Of a stretch of 64,000 bases of DNA, positions 50,031 through 62,500 are shown in pieces (positions within the stretch are counted from its first letter, which is position 1; every line of letters starts with the position of its first letter). This DNA is from Sipunculus nudus (lineage: Eukaryota > Annelida > Sipuncula > Golfingiida > Sipunculidae). The notes under the pieces were generated by a model. The model worked only from the letters and a program-made list of their open reading frames with translations. It made no database searches and was not told the origin of the DNA. The stretch lies in NCBI GenBank assembly GCA_026874595.1, contig CM049306.1, forward strand, positions 95,719,642 through 95,783,641, read 5' to 3'. A program made the translations under genes and the position numbers.

Positions 50031-50185
50031 ATTATTTATATACTTTGTGATGATAATAATAATAATTTCATTAAATTTAAATATTTCCACGTTTACTTTC
50101 TCGTTAATTATATCCAACGTTTACTTTCACGTAACATTGGATATAATAAATGAAAAAAAAAAGGAATGAAAACCTAACGACGATG

Positions 50186-50983
50186 ATGTTAATATATCGC
50201 AGTTTCAACGTGCAAGTGCTGGTATAAAACGGCTCATAATTCTTTTGATGAGCTCATTAACAATGGACCGCCGCAACACTTTCCCTTTGAAGTTCCGAGA
50301 CCAAACCCGGGCGGGTTTTCCGTGTCAATTGAGCCATAGTGGTGAGTGGTTTCCTGTAAATCAGTAATACACCAGTGTCTATATTATATCAAATTTGACA
50401 TAATTCTTTATTTTATATGTCAAATATGACATAAACAAAATCACATATCAAATAAGACCATGTTAGTTACAATAATAACACCGGTCATTTACACATATAT
50501 CGTTTGTACCTCAACATTTACTATCACCCATGGAGTCCGGACAGTATGGCACAATAAATATCGCCCTTTATATAAATATATACCTTTTATCTATATGATA
50601 GTTCATTGGTAGTGTTTCTTAAGTAACGGAGACGATTAAATAAAAATATTCAATGTTCATAAATTTTTATTGACAGTTAACGCGACTGTGTCATGGTGAT
50701 TGACCGCATGTGTCGTGACCGCACATTGTCGCTCAAAATGGAAAGGGTTTCTTAGCTCGTATTTTGTTGCAAAATATACCGCATTCGATAAAATTATGAA
50801 GAGGCCGAGTGATACAGATACACATGTTACAATAAGCATAACGTAATATGACTCCATTTGGCTTATTATAGCTTTGTTGCGCATATGGCATGAGGCGCAA
50901 CTGGAATTTGGCGCATATGGCAGTTGCGCATCTGGCAGTAGCGTATCTAACAGGTGCGCATTCGGGAGTGGCGCATCTGGCAT
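50186..50983 (-). repeat. right inverted arm of the 4.8-kb element
   Basis: Mirror of the left arm with scattered substitutions and small indels, so the two arms have diverged since insertion. The subterminal short-word array occupies 50875-50983. Confidence 0.9.
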
Positions 50984-51000
50984 GGAATCATTTAATTAGT

Positions 51001-51422
51001 CCTCCCTCCTGGGGCAAGGAACTAATAATGGTCAGATGAGGAAGTTTTTATGCTTTATATGCCTATTTAATATAATAGGCTTATGTCAGCCCTACACTTA
51101 GTTTAATCAGTGACTCAATGCTCCAGAATAAAATCAACAAGAATCATGATTTGGGTGACATCACTGTGCTCAGTTACTCATGGTGAATGAATCTACAAGC
51201 ACCAATGGGCATGTGATGTCAAGGCGTATGAAACTAACAGGCATCATGGGGCGTGTGATGTCATTTAGTGCTATTTTGGTCCTCTGACATTCGAGAGTCT
51301 TCAACCACCATACTAGTGTCAAAGTGTCTTTACATTGAGGACTTCACTGTAAGGCTCTATGATGATGCAAATGTTTCCAGTTCTGACGACACCTCATGGC
51401 TTACAAGGCACCATCATTTGAC
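51001..51422. other. non-coding DNA, nothing recognisable
   Basis: Unique-looking sequence between two TIR structures; a short near-repeat (gggcatgtgatgtcaagg / gggcgtgtgatgtcattt) is the only feature. Confidence 0.45.
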
Positions 51423-51559
51423 TTAAGGTCTAATCATCGTCAAAAATCATGAAAATTACATTTTTCTGAAAAACATCTGGTTTTATAGATGTTTGCTATA
51501 TCTATCTTTTCACAAAAACACGTTCCTAAGCTTATATTGTATCAATTAGAAAAATAAGT

Positions 51560-51800
51560 ATTTTAATTCAGATGTCAACCCCACATGGGGTGCAAACAGG
51601 ACCAGCTGTGAGCTCGGCGAGAGTTAGCAGCGTGTAATTTGCTTATTTGTTAACCATGCGCTTGCAGTATTAGGCAAATGGTTGATTGACAGGCGTGGGG
51701 AAGCCGCGGTCAGTCAGCCGGGAAAGAGCTTATCTTTATTACCGGCACTTACTAATTGGCACTAATTAATACAAACACGTCCCCCCTATACGCCTAACCC
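51560..51800. promoter_or_regulatory. candidate conserved regulatory block
   Basis: GC-richer, non-repetitive block with a perfect PBX/MEIS-type decamer TGATTGACAG at 51683-51692, a homeodomain-like taattggcactaattaat run near 51752-51770, and a ttatctttatta stretch. Composition and motif density suggest an intronic enhancer; this is inference only. Confidence 0.3.
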
Positions 51801-52039
51801 AGAAGTAAACTGTACATCGTACTCCTCCAGTCGCCAAATAATGTCTATGTCACTGCCCTAAAATATGTTAGTGTCACCCAATGATGGTCCTGGCACCAAG
51901 AATATACACAGAAATATTAATTTACTGATTGTTATTTCTGTAATATTGACCCTGTTATACACTATAACATTTTCTCCCAGGGTGCATCCTTAAATCGCCA
52001 AAACCATTACCGATACATCGTTCCTTCTTCTATAATATA

Positions 52040-52620
52040 CACTATCTTCAAACTGAACGTCATGAGTCAAAGAAAATAGAGTAGAATGAACGAAGATAAA
52101 ATTCGCTATTTGAACGAGAGACAGTCACATACTGCTGATCACAAGGTTCCCGTGTCGTTAGTGGAGGATGTAGATAAACGCCGAGGGTGGTGCAGCAATA
52201 TGGGACTGCTTTGCACGAATTAAATTTGTGAGAGGAACGCGGCACCAAGTGACACCACCACTTCGCCTGCCAACAAATTTTGTGAAGTGAACTGCGCCGG
52301 AGTCTTAGCTCTGAGAGCGATCGGTAAAGGAAGAGCGGCCGCAGCACGATTTAGCGTGTATATGACTGGTGTAAATAAATCTAATGAGAGATGGGAATAT
52401 GTGTTGCTGCTAGCTATGTAGTGTCTCATATATAATTGTGAGAGGGAGAGACAAGCTGTTAATTGGATTAGGGTATATGGTGGTCTGAATGAGAGTGCAG
52501 AGTAAACAGAGTGATCGTTCTTATCAGTCACTTCACACCTGACGCGTGCCCCGGCGCGGTAGCCCATGACCTGATTACCGATGACCGACCCCTCGGACCA
52601 GTAAGCTCCGCCTACTTTAG
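52040..52620. other. CpG-containing GC-richer block of unknown role
   Basis: Contains gcggccgcagcacgattt, gacgcgtgccccggcgcggt and agctccgcctac, unlike the AT-rich neighbours. Minus-strand frames of 95 and 115 codons overlap here with low-complexity, non-family-like peptides. Could be an alternative promoter or first exon, or element-internal sequence if 51423-53354 is a transposon. Confidence 0.3.
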
Positions 52621-53580
52621 TTTGACAGTTCTCTAGTTGTCATGATGCCTAATAAAATCCTTTTTTTAACATTGATAAACCATTAAATTTATAATTCATA
52701 TATTAAAACCGATTCTCATCCAAACATTTAGTGAAAAAATACAACTGTCACTTGCGCTTATATCCCTGTTTTCCACTTAAAACGAAATTTCTCTTCCCAA
52801 ACAGTTTTTGGCCGTTTTCTCAAAACAGTATTTCAGGAGACTGTACGGTCTTCAGAGTGATATTTCTCAAAAAACCATCGAATACAGAGTCTTCAAATTT
52901 TGCATATAGGTAAATTAACAAGTATTCTAAAATGCGTTTTTTTTCTTTTTCCTATATCGTTTTTAGTGTAGTAGAAATACGTTATTTACACGAAATAAGT
53001 GTTGTTAACATCACACATTTTTTTTAAATTTAAAAATCATTATGAAATAAAGACAATAAATATATAACAAAAAAAAGCCTGGAGATCTTTGTATGTAGTT
53101 TCAAATGATACTATTTCCACATACATACCCTATGCCAATTTTGAGATATATCCAATTAAAAAAAAATAATTTTAAATCATTTCAAGTTTTAAATTTTCAA
53201 AGTGGACACTGTTACACTTTTTAAATATATCTCATCTAATAGAGAATATTCTAAGGATTCTAAATATATATACATCACTGTGTCTAAAATTATTATTAAT
53301 ATGAATTTTAAAGCTAAATTAAACCAAGGTTGTTTGACGATGATTAGACCTTAAACCAGCCCAATTAGTGAGTACATATGTAATATTTTGTGTAATTCAT
53401 CATTCTTAGCCTAATTTTGGGATTATCAGCTGTTTTCCACTATATCAATGCAACAAGATGCAAGATCTTTCCATAACATTCTCCGATATGGCTTGTGTCA
53501 AGACTCCAGTTTGTCCGATCAGCATAATATATAAATGCCTACTGAGCCGAGAATTCCCAAATAGATGTCTCTATGCTCTG
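52621..53580. other. very AT-rich non-coding DNA
   Basis: Runs of T and A, no exon-like sequence. Its last part (after 53354) leads into the 49-bp satellite. Confidence 0.5.
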
Positions 53581-56500
53581 TGAATGAACCACCTGGTATG
53601 TCTGGGAAGTTGAATATGTTAAGTAAATAAGGCCACTCACCACCCACTCTTTGTCTAGGAAGTTGTAAAAGTTAATTAGGGCCACTCACCACCCACTGTT
53701 TGTCTAGGAAGTTGTATATGTTAAGTAAGGCCACTCACCACCCACTCTTTGTCTAAGAAGTTGTAAATGTTAATTAAGGCCACTCATCACCCACTGTTTG
53801 TCTAGGAAGTTGTATATGCTAAGTTAGGCCATTCACCACCCTGGCTTTGTCTCGTAAGTTGTATATGTTAAGTAAGGCCACTCACCACCCACTGTTTGTA
53901 TAGAAAGTTGTATATGTTAAGTAAGGCCACTCACCACCCAATGTTTGTCTAGGAAGTTGTATATGTTCAGTAAGGCCACTCACCACCCACTGTTTGTCTA
54001 GGAAGTTGTATATGTTCAGTAAGGCCACTCACCACCCACTGTTTGTCTAGGAAGTTGTATATGTTAAGTAAGGCCACTCACCACCCACTGTTTGTCTAGG
54101 AAGTTGTATATGTTAAGTAAGGCCACTCACCACCCACTGTTTGTCTAGGAAGTTGTAAATGTTAAGTAAGGCCACTCACCACCCACTGTTTGTCTAGGAA
54201 GTTGTATATGTTAAGTAAGGCCATTCATCATCCTGGCTTTGTCTAGGAAATTGTTAATGTTAATAAAGGCCACTCACCACCCACTGTTTGTCTAGGAAGT
54301 TGTATATGTTAAGTAAGGCCACTCACTACCCACTGTTTGTCTAGGAAGTTGTATATGCTAAGTAAGGCCATTCACCACCCTGGCTTTGTCTAGGAAGTTG
54401 TATATGTTAAGTAAGGCCACTCACCACCCACTGTTTGTCTAGGAAGTTGTATATGTTAAGTAAGGCCATTCACCACCCTGGCTTTGTCAAGGAAGTTGTA
54501 AATGTTAATTAAGGCCACTCACCACCCACTGTTTGTCTAGGAAGTTGTTAATGTTAATAAAGGCCACTCACCACCCACTGTTTGTCTAGGAAGTTGTATA
54601 TGTTAAGTAAGGTCATTCATCACCCTGGCTTTGTCTAGGAAGTTGTTAATGTTAATAAAGGCCACTCACCACCCACTGTTTGTCTAGGAAGTTGTATATG
54701 TTAAGTAAGGCCACTCACCACCCACTGTTTGTCTAGGAAGTTGTATATGATAAGTAAGGCCATTCACCACCCACTGTTTGTCTAGGAAGTTGTATATGCA
54801 AAGTAAGGCCACTCACCACCCACTGTTTGTCTAGGAAGTTGTATATGTTAAGTAAGGCCACTCACCACCCACTGTTTGTCTAGGAAGTTGTATATGCTAA
54901 GTAAGGCCACTCACCACCCACTGTTTGTCTAGGAAGTTGTATATGCTAAGGAAGGCCATTAACCACCCTGGCTTTGTCTAGGAAGTTGTATATGTTAAGT
55001 AAGGCCACTCACCACCCACTGTTTGTCTAGGAAGTGGTTTATGTAAAGTAAGGCCACTCACCACCCAGTGTTTGTCTAGGAAGTTGTATATGCTAAGTAA
55101 GGCCACTCATCACCCACTGTTTGTCTAGGAAGTTGTATATGCTAAGTAAGGCCATTCACCACCCTGGCTTTGTCTAGGAAGTTGTATATGTTAAGTAAGG
55201 CCACTCACCACCCACTGTTTGTCTAGGAAGTTGTAAATGTTAATAAAGGCCACTCACCACCCACTGTTTGTCTAGGAAGTTGTAAATGTTAAGTAAGGCC
55301 ACTCACCACCCACTGTTTGTCTAGGAAGTTGTATATGTTAAGTAAGGCCATTCATCATCCTGGCTTTGTCTAGGAAATTGTTAATGTTAATAAAGGCCAC
55401 TCACCACCCACTGTTTGTCTAGGAAGTTGTATATGTTAAGTAAGGCCACTCACCACCCACTGTTTGTCTAGGAAGTTGTATATGCTAAGTAAGGCCATTC
55501 ACCACCCTGGCTTTGTCTAGGAAGTTGTATATGTTAAGTAAGGCCACTCACCACCCACTGTTTGTCTAGGAAGTTGTATATGTTAAGTAAGGCCATTCAC
55601 CAACCTGGCTTTGTCAAGGAAGTTGTAAATGTTAATTAAGGCCACTCACCACCCACTGTTTGTCTAGGAAGTTGTTAATGTTAATAAAGGCCACTCACCA
55701 CCCACTGTTTGTCTAGGAAGTTGTATATGTTAAGTAAGGTCATTCATCACCCTGGCTTTGTCTAGGAAGTTGTTAATGTTAATAAAGGCCACTCACCACC
55801 CACTGTTTGTCTAGGAAGTTGTATATGTTAAGTAAGGCCACTCACCACCCACTGTTTGTCTAGGAAGTTGTATATGATAAGTAAGGCCATTCACCACCCA
55901 CTGTTTGTCTAGGAAGTTGTATATGCAAAGTAAGGCCACTCACCACCCACTGTTCGTCTAGGAAGTTGTATATGTTAAGTAAGGCCACTCACCACCCACT
56001 GTTTGTCCAGGAAGTTGTATATGCTAAGTAAGGCCACTCACCACCCACTGTTTGTCTAGGAAGTTGTATATGTTAAGTAAGGCCACTCACCACCCACTGT
56101 TTGTCTAGGAAGTGGTTTATATAAAGTAAGGCCACTCACCACCCACTGTTTGTCTAGGAAGTTGTATATGCTAAGTTAGGCCATTCACCACCCTGGCTTT
56201 GTCTCGTAAGTTGTATATGCTAAGTAAGGCCACTCACCACCCACTGTTTGTCTAGGAAGTTGTATATGCTAAGGAAGGCCATTAACCACCCTGGCTTTGT
56301 CTAGGAAGTTGTATATGTTAAGTAAGGCCACTCACCACCCACTCTTTGTCTAAGAAGTTGTAAATGTTAATTAAGGCCACTCATCACCCACTGTTTGTCT
56401 AGGAAGTTGTATATGCTAAGTTAGGCCATTCACCACCCTGGCTTTGTCTCGTAAGTTGTATATGTTAAGTAAGGCCACTCACCACCCACTGTTTGTATAG

Positions 56501-59500
56501 AAAGTTGTATATGTTAAGTAAGGCCACTCACCACCCACTGTTTGTCTAGGAAGTTGTATATGTTCAGTAAGGCCACTCACCACCCACTGTTTGTCTAGGA
56601 AGTTGTATATGTTCAGTAAGGCCACTCACCACCCACTGTTTGTCTAGGAAGTTGTATATGTTAAGTAAGGCCACTCACCACCCACTGTTTGTCTAGGAAG
56701 TTGTATATGTTAAGTAAGGCTACTCACCACCCACTGTTTGTCTAGGAAGTTGTAAATGTTAAGTAAGGCCACTCACCACCCACTGTTTGTCTAGGAAGTT
56801 GTATATGTTAAGTAAGGCCATTCATCATCCTGGCTTTGTCTAGGAAATTGTTAATGTTAATAAAGGCCACTCACCACCCACTGTTTGTCTAGGAAGTTGT
56901 ATATGTTAAGTAAGGCCACTCACCACCCACTGTTTGTCTAGGAAGTTGTATATGCTAAGTAAGGCCATTCACCACCCTGGCTTTGTCTAGGAAGTTGTAT
57001 ATGTTAAGTAAGGCCACTCACCACCCACTGTTTGTCTAGGAAGTTGTATATGTTAAGTAAGGCCATTCACCACCCTGGCTTTGTCAAGGAAGTTGTAAAT
57101 GTTAATTAAGGCCACTCACCACCCACTGTTTGTCTAGGAAGTTGTTAATGTTAATAAAGGCCACTCACCACCCACTGTTTGTCTAGGAAGTTGTATATGT
57201 TAAGTAAGGTCATTCATCACCCTGGCTTTGTCTAGGAAGTTGTTAATGTTAATAAAGGCCACTCACCACCCACTGTTTGTCTAGGAAGTTGTATATGTTA
57301 AGTAAGGCCACTCACCACCCACTGTTTGTCTAGGAAGTTGTATATGATAAGTAAGGCCATTCACCACCCACTGTTTGTCTAGGAAGTTGTATATGCAAAG
57401 TAAGGCCACTCACCACCCACTGTTCGTCTAGGAAGTTGTATATGTTAAGTAAGGCCACTCACCACCCACTGTTTGTCCAGGAAGTTGTATATGCTAAGTA
57501 AGGCCACTCACCACCCACTGTTTGTCTAGGAAGTTGTATATGCTAAGGAAGGCCATTAACCACCCTGGCTTTGTCTAGGAAGTTGTATATGTTAAGTAAG
57601 GCCACTCACCACCCACTGTTTGTCTAGGAAGTGGTTTATATAAAGTAAGGCCACTCACCACCCACTGTTTGTCTAGGAAGTTGTATATGCTAAGTAAGGC
57701 CACTCACCACCCACTGTTTGTCTAGGAAGTTGTATATGCTAAGTAAGGCCATTCACCACCCTGGCTTTGTCTAGGAAGTTGTATATGTTAAGTAAGGCCA
57801 CTCACCACCCACTGTTTGTATAGGAAGTTGTATATGTTAAGTAAGGCCATTCACCACCCTGGCTTTGTCAAAGAAGTTGTAAATGTTAATTAAGGCCACT
57901 CACCACCCACTGTTTGTCTAGGAAGTTGTTAATGTTAATAAAAGCCACCCACCACCCACTGTTTGTCTAGGAAGTTGTATATGTTAAGTAAGGTCATTCA
58001 TCACCCTGGCTTTGTCTAGGAAGTTGTTAATGTTAATAAAGGCCATTCATCACCCTGGCTTTGTCTAGGAAGTTGTAAATGTTAATTAAGGCCACTCACC
58101 ACCCACTGTTTGTCTAGGAAGTTGTATATGCTAAGTAAGGCCATTCACCACCCTGGCTTTGTCTCTGAAGTTGTATATGTTAAGTAAGGCCACTCACCAC
58201 CCACTGTTTGTATAGGAAGTTGTAAATGTTAATTAGGGCCACTCACCACCCACTGTTTGTCTAGGAAGTTGTATACGTAAATAGGGCCACTCACCACCCA
58301 CTGTTTGTCTAGGAAGTTTTTTATGTTAGGAAAGGCCATTCACCACCCTGGCTTTGTCAAGGAAGTTGTAAATGTTAATTAAGGCCACTCACCACCCACT
58401 GTTTGTCTAGGAAGTTGTAAATGTTAATTAGGGCCACTCACCACCCACTGTTTGTCTAGGAAGTTGTATATGTTAAGTAAGGCCATTCACCACCCTGGCT
58501 TTGTCAAGGAAGTTGTAAATGTTAATTAAGGCCACTCATCACGCACTGTTTGTCTAGGAAGTTGTATATGCTAAGTAAGGCCATTCACCACCCTGGCTTT
58601 GTCTCTGAAGTTGTATATGTTAAGTAAGGCCACTCACCACCCACTGTTTGTATAGGAAGTTGTAAATGTTAATTAGGGCCACTCACCACCCACTGTTTGT
58701 CTAGGAAGTTGTATACGTAAATAGGGCCACTCACCACCCACTGTTTGTCTAGGAAGTTTTTTATGTTAGGAAAGGCCATTCACCACCCTGGCTTTGTCAA
58801 GGAAGTTGTAAATTTTAATTAAGGCCACTCACCACCCACTGTTTGTCTAGGAAGTTGTAAATGTTAATTAGGGCCACTCACCACCCACTGTTTGTCTAGG
58901 AAGTTGTATATGCTAAGTAAGGCCATTCACCACCCTGGCTTTGTCTAGGAAGTTGTATATGTTAAGTAAGGCCACTCACCACCTACTGTTTGTCTAGGAA
59001 GTTGTATATGTTAAGTAAGGCCACTCACCACCCACTGTTTGTCTAGGAAGTTGTATATGCTAAGTAAGGCCATTCACCACCCTGGCTTTGTCTAGGAAGT
59101 TATAAATGTTAAGTAAGGTCACTCACCACCCACTGTTTGTCTAGGAAGTTGTATATGTTAAGTAAGGCCATTCATCATCCTGGCTTTGTCTAGGAAATTG
59201 TTAATGTTAATAAAGGCCACTCACCACCCACTGTTTGTCTAGGAAGTTGTATATGTTAAGTAAGGGCACTCACCACCCACTGTTTGTCTAGGAAGCTGTA
59301 TATGCTAAGTAAGGCCATTCACCACCCTGGCTTTGTCTAGGAAGTTGTATATGTTAAGTAAGGCCACTCACCACCCACTGTTTGTCTAGGAAGTTGTATA
59401 TGCTAAGTAAGGCCATTCACCACCCTGGCTTTGTCTAGGAAGTTATAAATGTTAATTAAGGCCACTCACCACCCACTGTTTGTCTAGGAAGTTGTTAATG

Positions 59501-62500
59501 TTAATAAAGGCCACTCACCACCCACTGTTTGTCTAGGAAGTTGTATATGTTAAGTAAGGCCATTCATCACCCTGGCTTTGTCTAGGAAGTTGTTAATGTT
59601 AATTAAGGCCACTCACCACCCACTGTTTGTCTAGGAAGTTGTATATGTTAAGTAAGGCCACTCACCACCCACTGTTTGTCTAGGAAGTTGTATATGATAA
59701 GTAAGGCCATTCACCACCCACTGTTTGTCTAGGAAGTTGTATATGCAAAGTAAGGCCACTCACCACCCACTGTTTGTCTAGGAAGTTGTATATGTTAAGT
59801 AAGGCCACTCACCACCCACTGTTTGTCAAGGAAGTTGTATATGCTAAGTAAGGCCACTCACCACCCACTGTTTGTCTAGGAAGTTGTATATGCTAAGGAA
59901 GGCCATTCACCAACCTGGCTTTGTCTAGGAAGTTGTATATGTTAAGTAAGGCCACTCACCACCCACTGTTTGTCTAGGAAGTGGTTTATGTAAAGTAAGG
60001 CCACTCACCACCCACTGTTTGTCTAGGAAGTTGTATATGCTAAGTAAGGCCACTCACCACCCACTGTTTGTCTAGGAAGTTGTATATGCTAAGTAAGGCC
60101 ATTCACCACCCTGGCTTTGTCTAGGAAGTTGTATATGTTAAGTAAGGCCACTCACCACCCACTGTTTGTCTAGGAAGTTGTATATGTTAAGTAAGGCCAT
60201 TCACCACCCACTGTTTGTCTAGGAAGTTGTATATGCTAAGTAAGGCCATTCACCACCCTGGCTTTGTCTAGGAAGTTGTATATGTTAAGTAAGGCCACTC
60301 ACCACCTACTGTTTGTCTAGGAAGTTGTATATGTTAAGTAAGGCCACTCACCACCCACTGTTTGTCTAGGAAGTTGTATATGCTAAGTAAGGCCACTCAC
60401 CACCCTGGCTTTGTCTAGGAAGTTGTAAATGTTAAGTAAGGCCACTCACCACCCACTGTTTGTCTAGGAAGTTGTATATGTTAAGTAAGGCCATTCATCA
60501 TCCTGGCTTTGTCTAGGAAATTGTTAATGTTAATAAAGGCCACTCACCACCCACTGTTTGTCTAGGAAGTTGTATATGTTAAGTAAGGCCACTCACCACC
60601 CACTGTTTGTCTAGGAAGTTGTATATGCTAAGTAAGGCCATTCACCACCCTGGCTTTGTCAAGGAAGTTGTATATGTTAAGTAAGGCCACTCACCACCCA
60701 CTGTTTGTCTAGGAAGTTGTATATGTTAAGTAAGGCCATTCACCACCCTGGCTTTGTCAAGGAAGTTGTAAATGTTAATTAAGGCCACTCACCACCCACT
60801 GTTTGTCTAGGAAGTTGTTAATGTTAATAAAGGCCACTCAACACCCACTGTTTGTCTAGGAAGTTGTATATGTTAAGTAAGGCCATTCATCACCCTGGCT
60901 TTGTCTAGGAAGTTGTTAATGTTAATAAAGGCCACTCACCACCCACTGTTTGTCTAGGAAGTTGTATATGATAAGTAAGGCCATTCACCACCCACTGTTT
61001 GTCTAGGAAGTTGTATATGCAAAGTAAGGCCACTCACCACCCACTGTTTGTCTAGGAAGTTGTATATGTTAAGTAAGGCCACTCACCACCCACTGTTTGT
61101 CTAGGAAGTTGTATATGCTAAGTAAGGCCACTCACCACCCACTGTTTGTCTAGGAAGTTGTATATGCTAAAGAAGGCTATTCACCACCCTGGCTTTGTCT
61201 AGGAAGTTGTATATGTTAAGAAAGGCCACTCACCACCCACTGTTTGTCTAGGAAGTGGTTTATGTAAAGTAAGGCCACTCACCACCCACTGTTTGTCTAG
61301 GAAGTTGTATATGCTAAGTAAGGCCACTCACCACCCACTGTTTGTCTAGGAAGTTGTATATGATAAGTAAGGCCATTCACCACCCACTGTTTGTCTAGGA
61401 AGTTGTATATGCAAAGTAAGGCCACTCACCACCCACTGTTTGTCTAGGAAGTTGTATATGCTAAGTAAGGCCACTCACCACCCACTGTTTGTCTAGGAAG
61501 TTGTATATGCTAAGTAAGGCCATTCACCACCCTGGCTTTGTCTAGGAAGTTGTATATGTTAAGTAAGGCCACTCACCACCCACTGTTTGTCTAGGAAGTT
61601 GTATATGTTAAGTAATGCCATTCACCACCCTGGCTTTGTCAAAGAAGTTGTAAATGTTAATTAAGGCCACTCACCACCCACTGTTTGTCTAGGAAGTTGT
61701 TAATGTTAATAAAAGCCACTCACCACCCACTGTTTGACTAGGAAGTTGTATATGCTAAGTAAGGCCATTCACCACCCTGGCTTTGTCTCTGAAGTTGTAT
61801 ATGTTAAGTAAGGCCACTCACCACCGACTGTTTGTATAGGAAGTTGTAAATGTTAATTAGGGCCACTCACCACCCACTGTTTGTCTAGGAAGTTTTTTAT
61901 GTTAAGAAAGGCCATTCACCACCCTGGCTTTGTCAAGGAAGTTGTAAATGTTAATTAAGGCCACTCACCACCCACTGTTTGTCTAGGAAGTTGTAAATGT
62001 TAATTAGGGCCACTCACCACCCACTGTTTGTCTAGGAAGTTGTATATGTTAAGTAAGGCCATTCACCACCCACTGTTTGTCTAGGAAGTTGTATATGCTT
62101 AGTAAGGCCATTCACCACCCTGGCTTTGTCTAGGAAGTTGTATATGTTAAGTAAGGCCACTCACCACCTACTGTTTGTCTAGGAAGTTGTAAATGTTAAT
62201 TAAGTAAGGCCACTCACCACCCACTGTTTGTCTAGGAAGTTGTATATGTTAAGTAAGGCCATTCACCACCCTGGCTTTGTCAAGGAAGTTGTAAATGTTA
62301 ATTAAGGCCACGCACCACCCACTGTTTGTCTAGGAAGTTGTTAATGTTAATAAAGGCCACTCACCACCCACTGTTTGTCTAGGAAGTTGTATATGTTAAG
62401 TAAGGCCATTCATCACCCTGGCTTTATCTAGGAAGTTGTTAATGTTAATAAAGGCCACTCACCACCCACTGTTTTTCCAGGAAATTGTATATGTTAAGTA

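Larger units (their letters stand above)
46218..50990. mobile_element. 4.8-kb element with arms of about 790 bp (long-TIR, MULE/foldback-like)
   Basis: The arms 46221-47007 and 50186-50983 are extended reverse complements. Outermost bases of both read atgccagatgcgccac. Just inside lies an array of 12-15-bp words (gcgcaactgcca, gcgcatatggca). The flanks tttaattggt (46208-46217) and tttaattagt (50991-51000) match 9/10. Long TIRs with a 9-10-bp duplication are typical of Mutator-like elements, and subterminal short repeats of foldback elements, so I call the class only tentatively. The 3.2-kb interior has no recognisable transposase. Confidence 0.82.
51423..53354. mobile_element. segment bounded by a perfect 22-bp inverted repeat with TTAA edges
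   Basis: Positions 51423-51444 (ttaaggtctaatcatcgtca plus aa) and 53333-53354 are exact reverse complements, each with TTAA outermost. TTAA at both edges recalls piggyBac-type target duplication, but the inner ggtcta start is not the usual piggyBac end. Beyond 22 bp the arms diverge. It could be one 1.9-kb element or two fragments of one family in opposite orientation. The right part is strongly AT-rich. Confidence 0.5.

Noticed and set aside
52060-52567. Minus-strand 95- and 115-codon frames as an upstream synapsin exon
   Set aside because: Peptides do not resemble synapsin domains A, B or C. The exon at 30560 must be joined to one ending ..DKPWV, and these frames do not.
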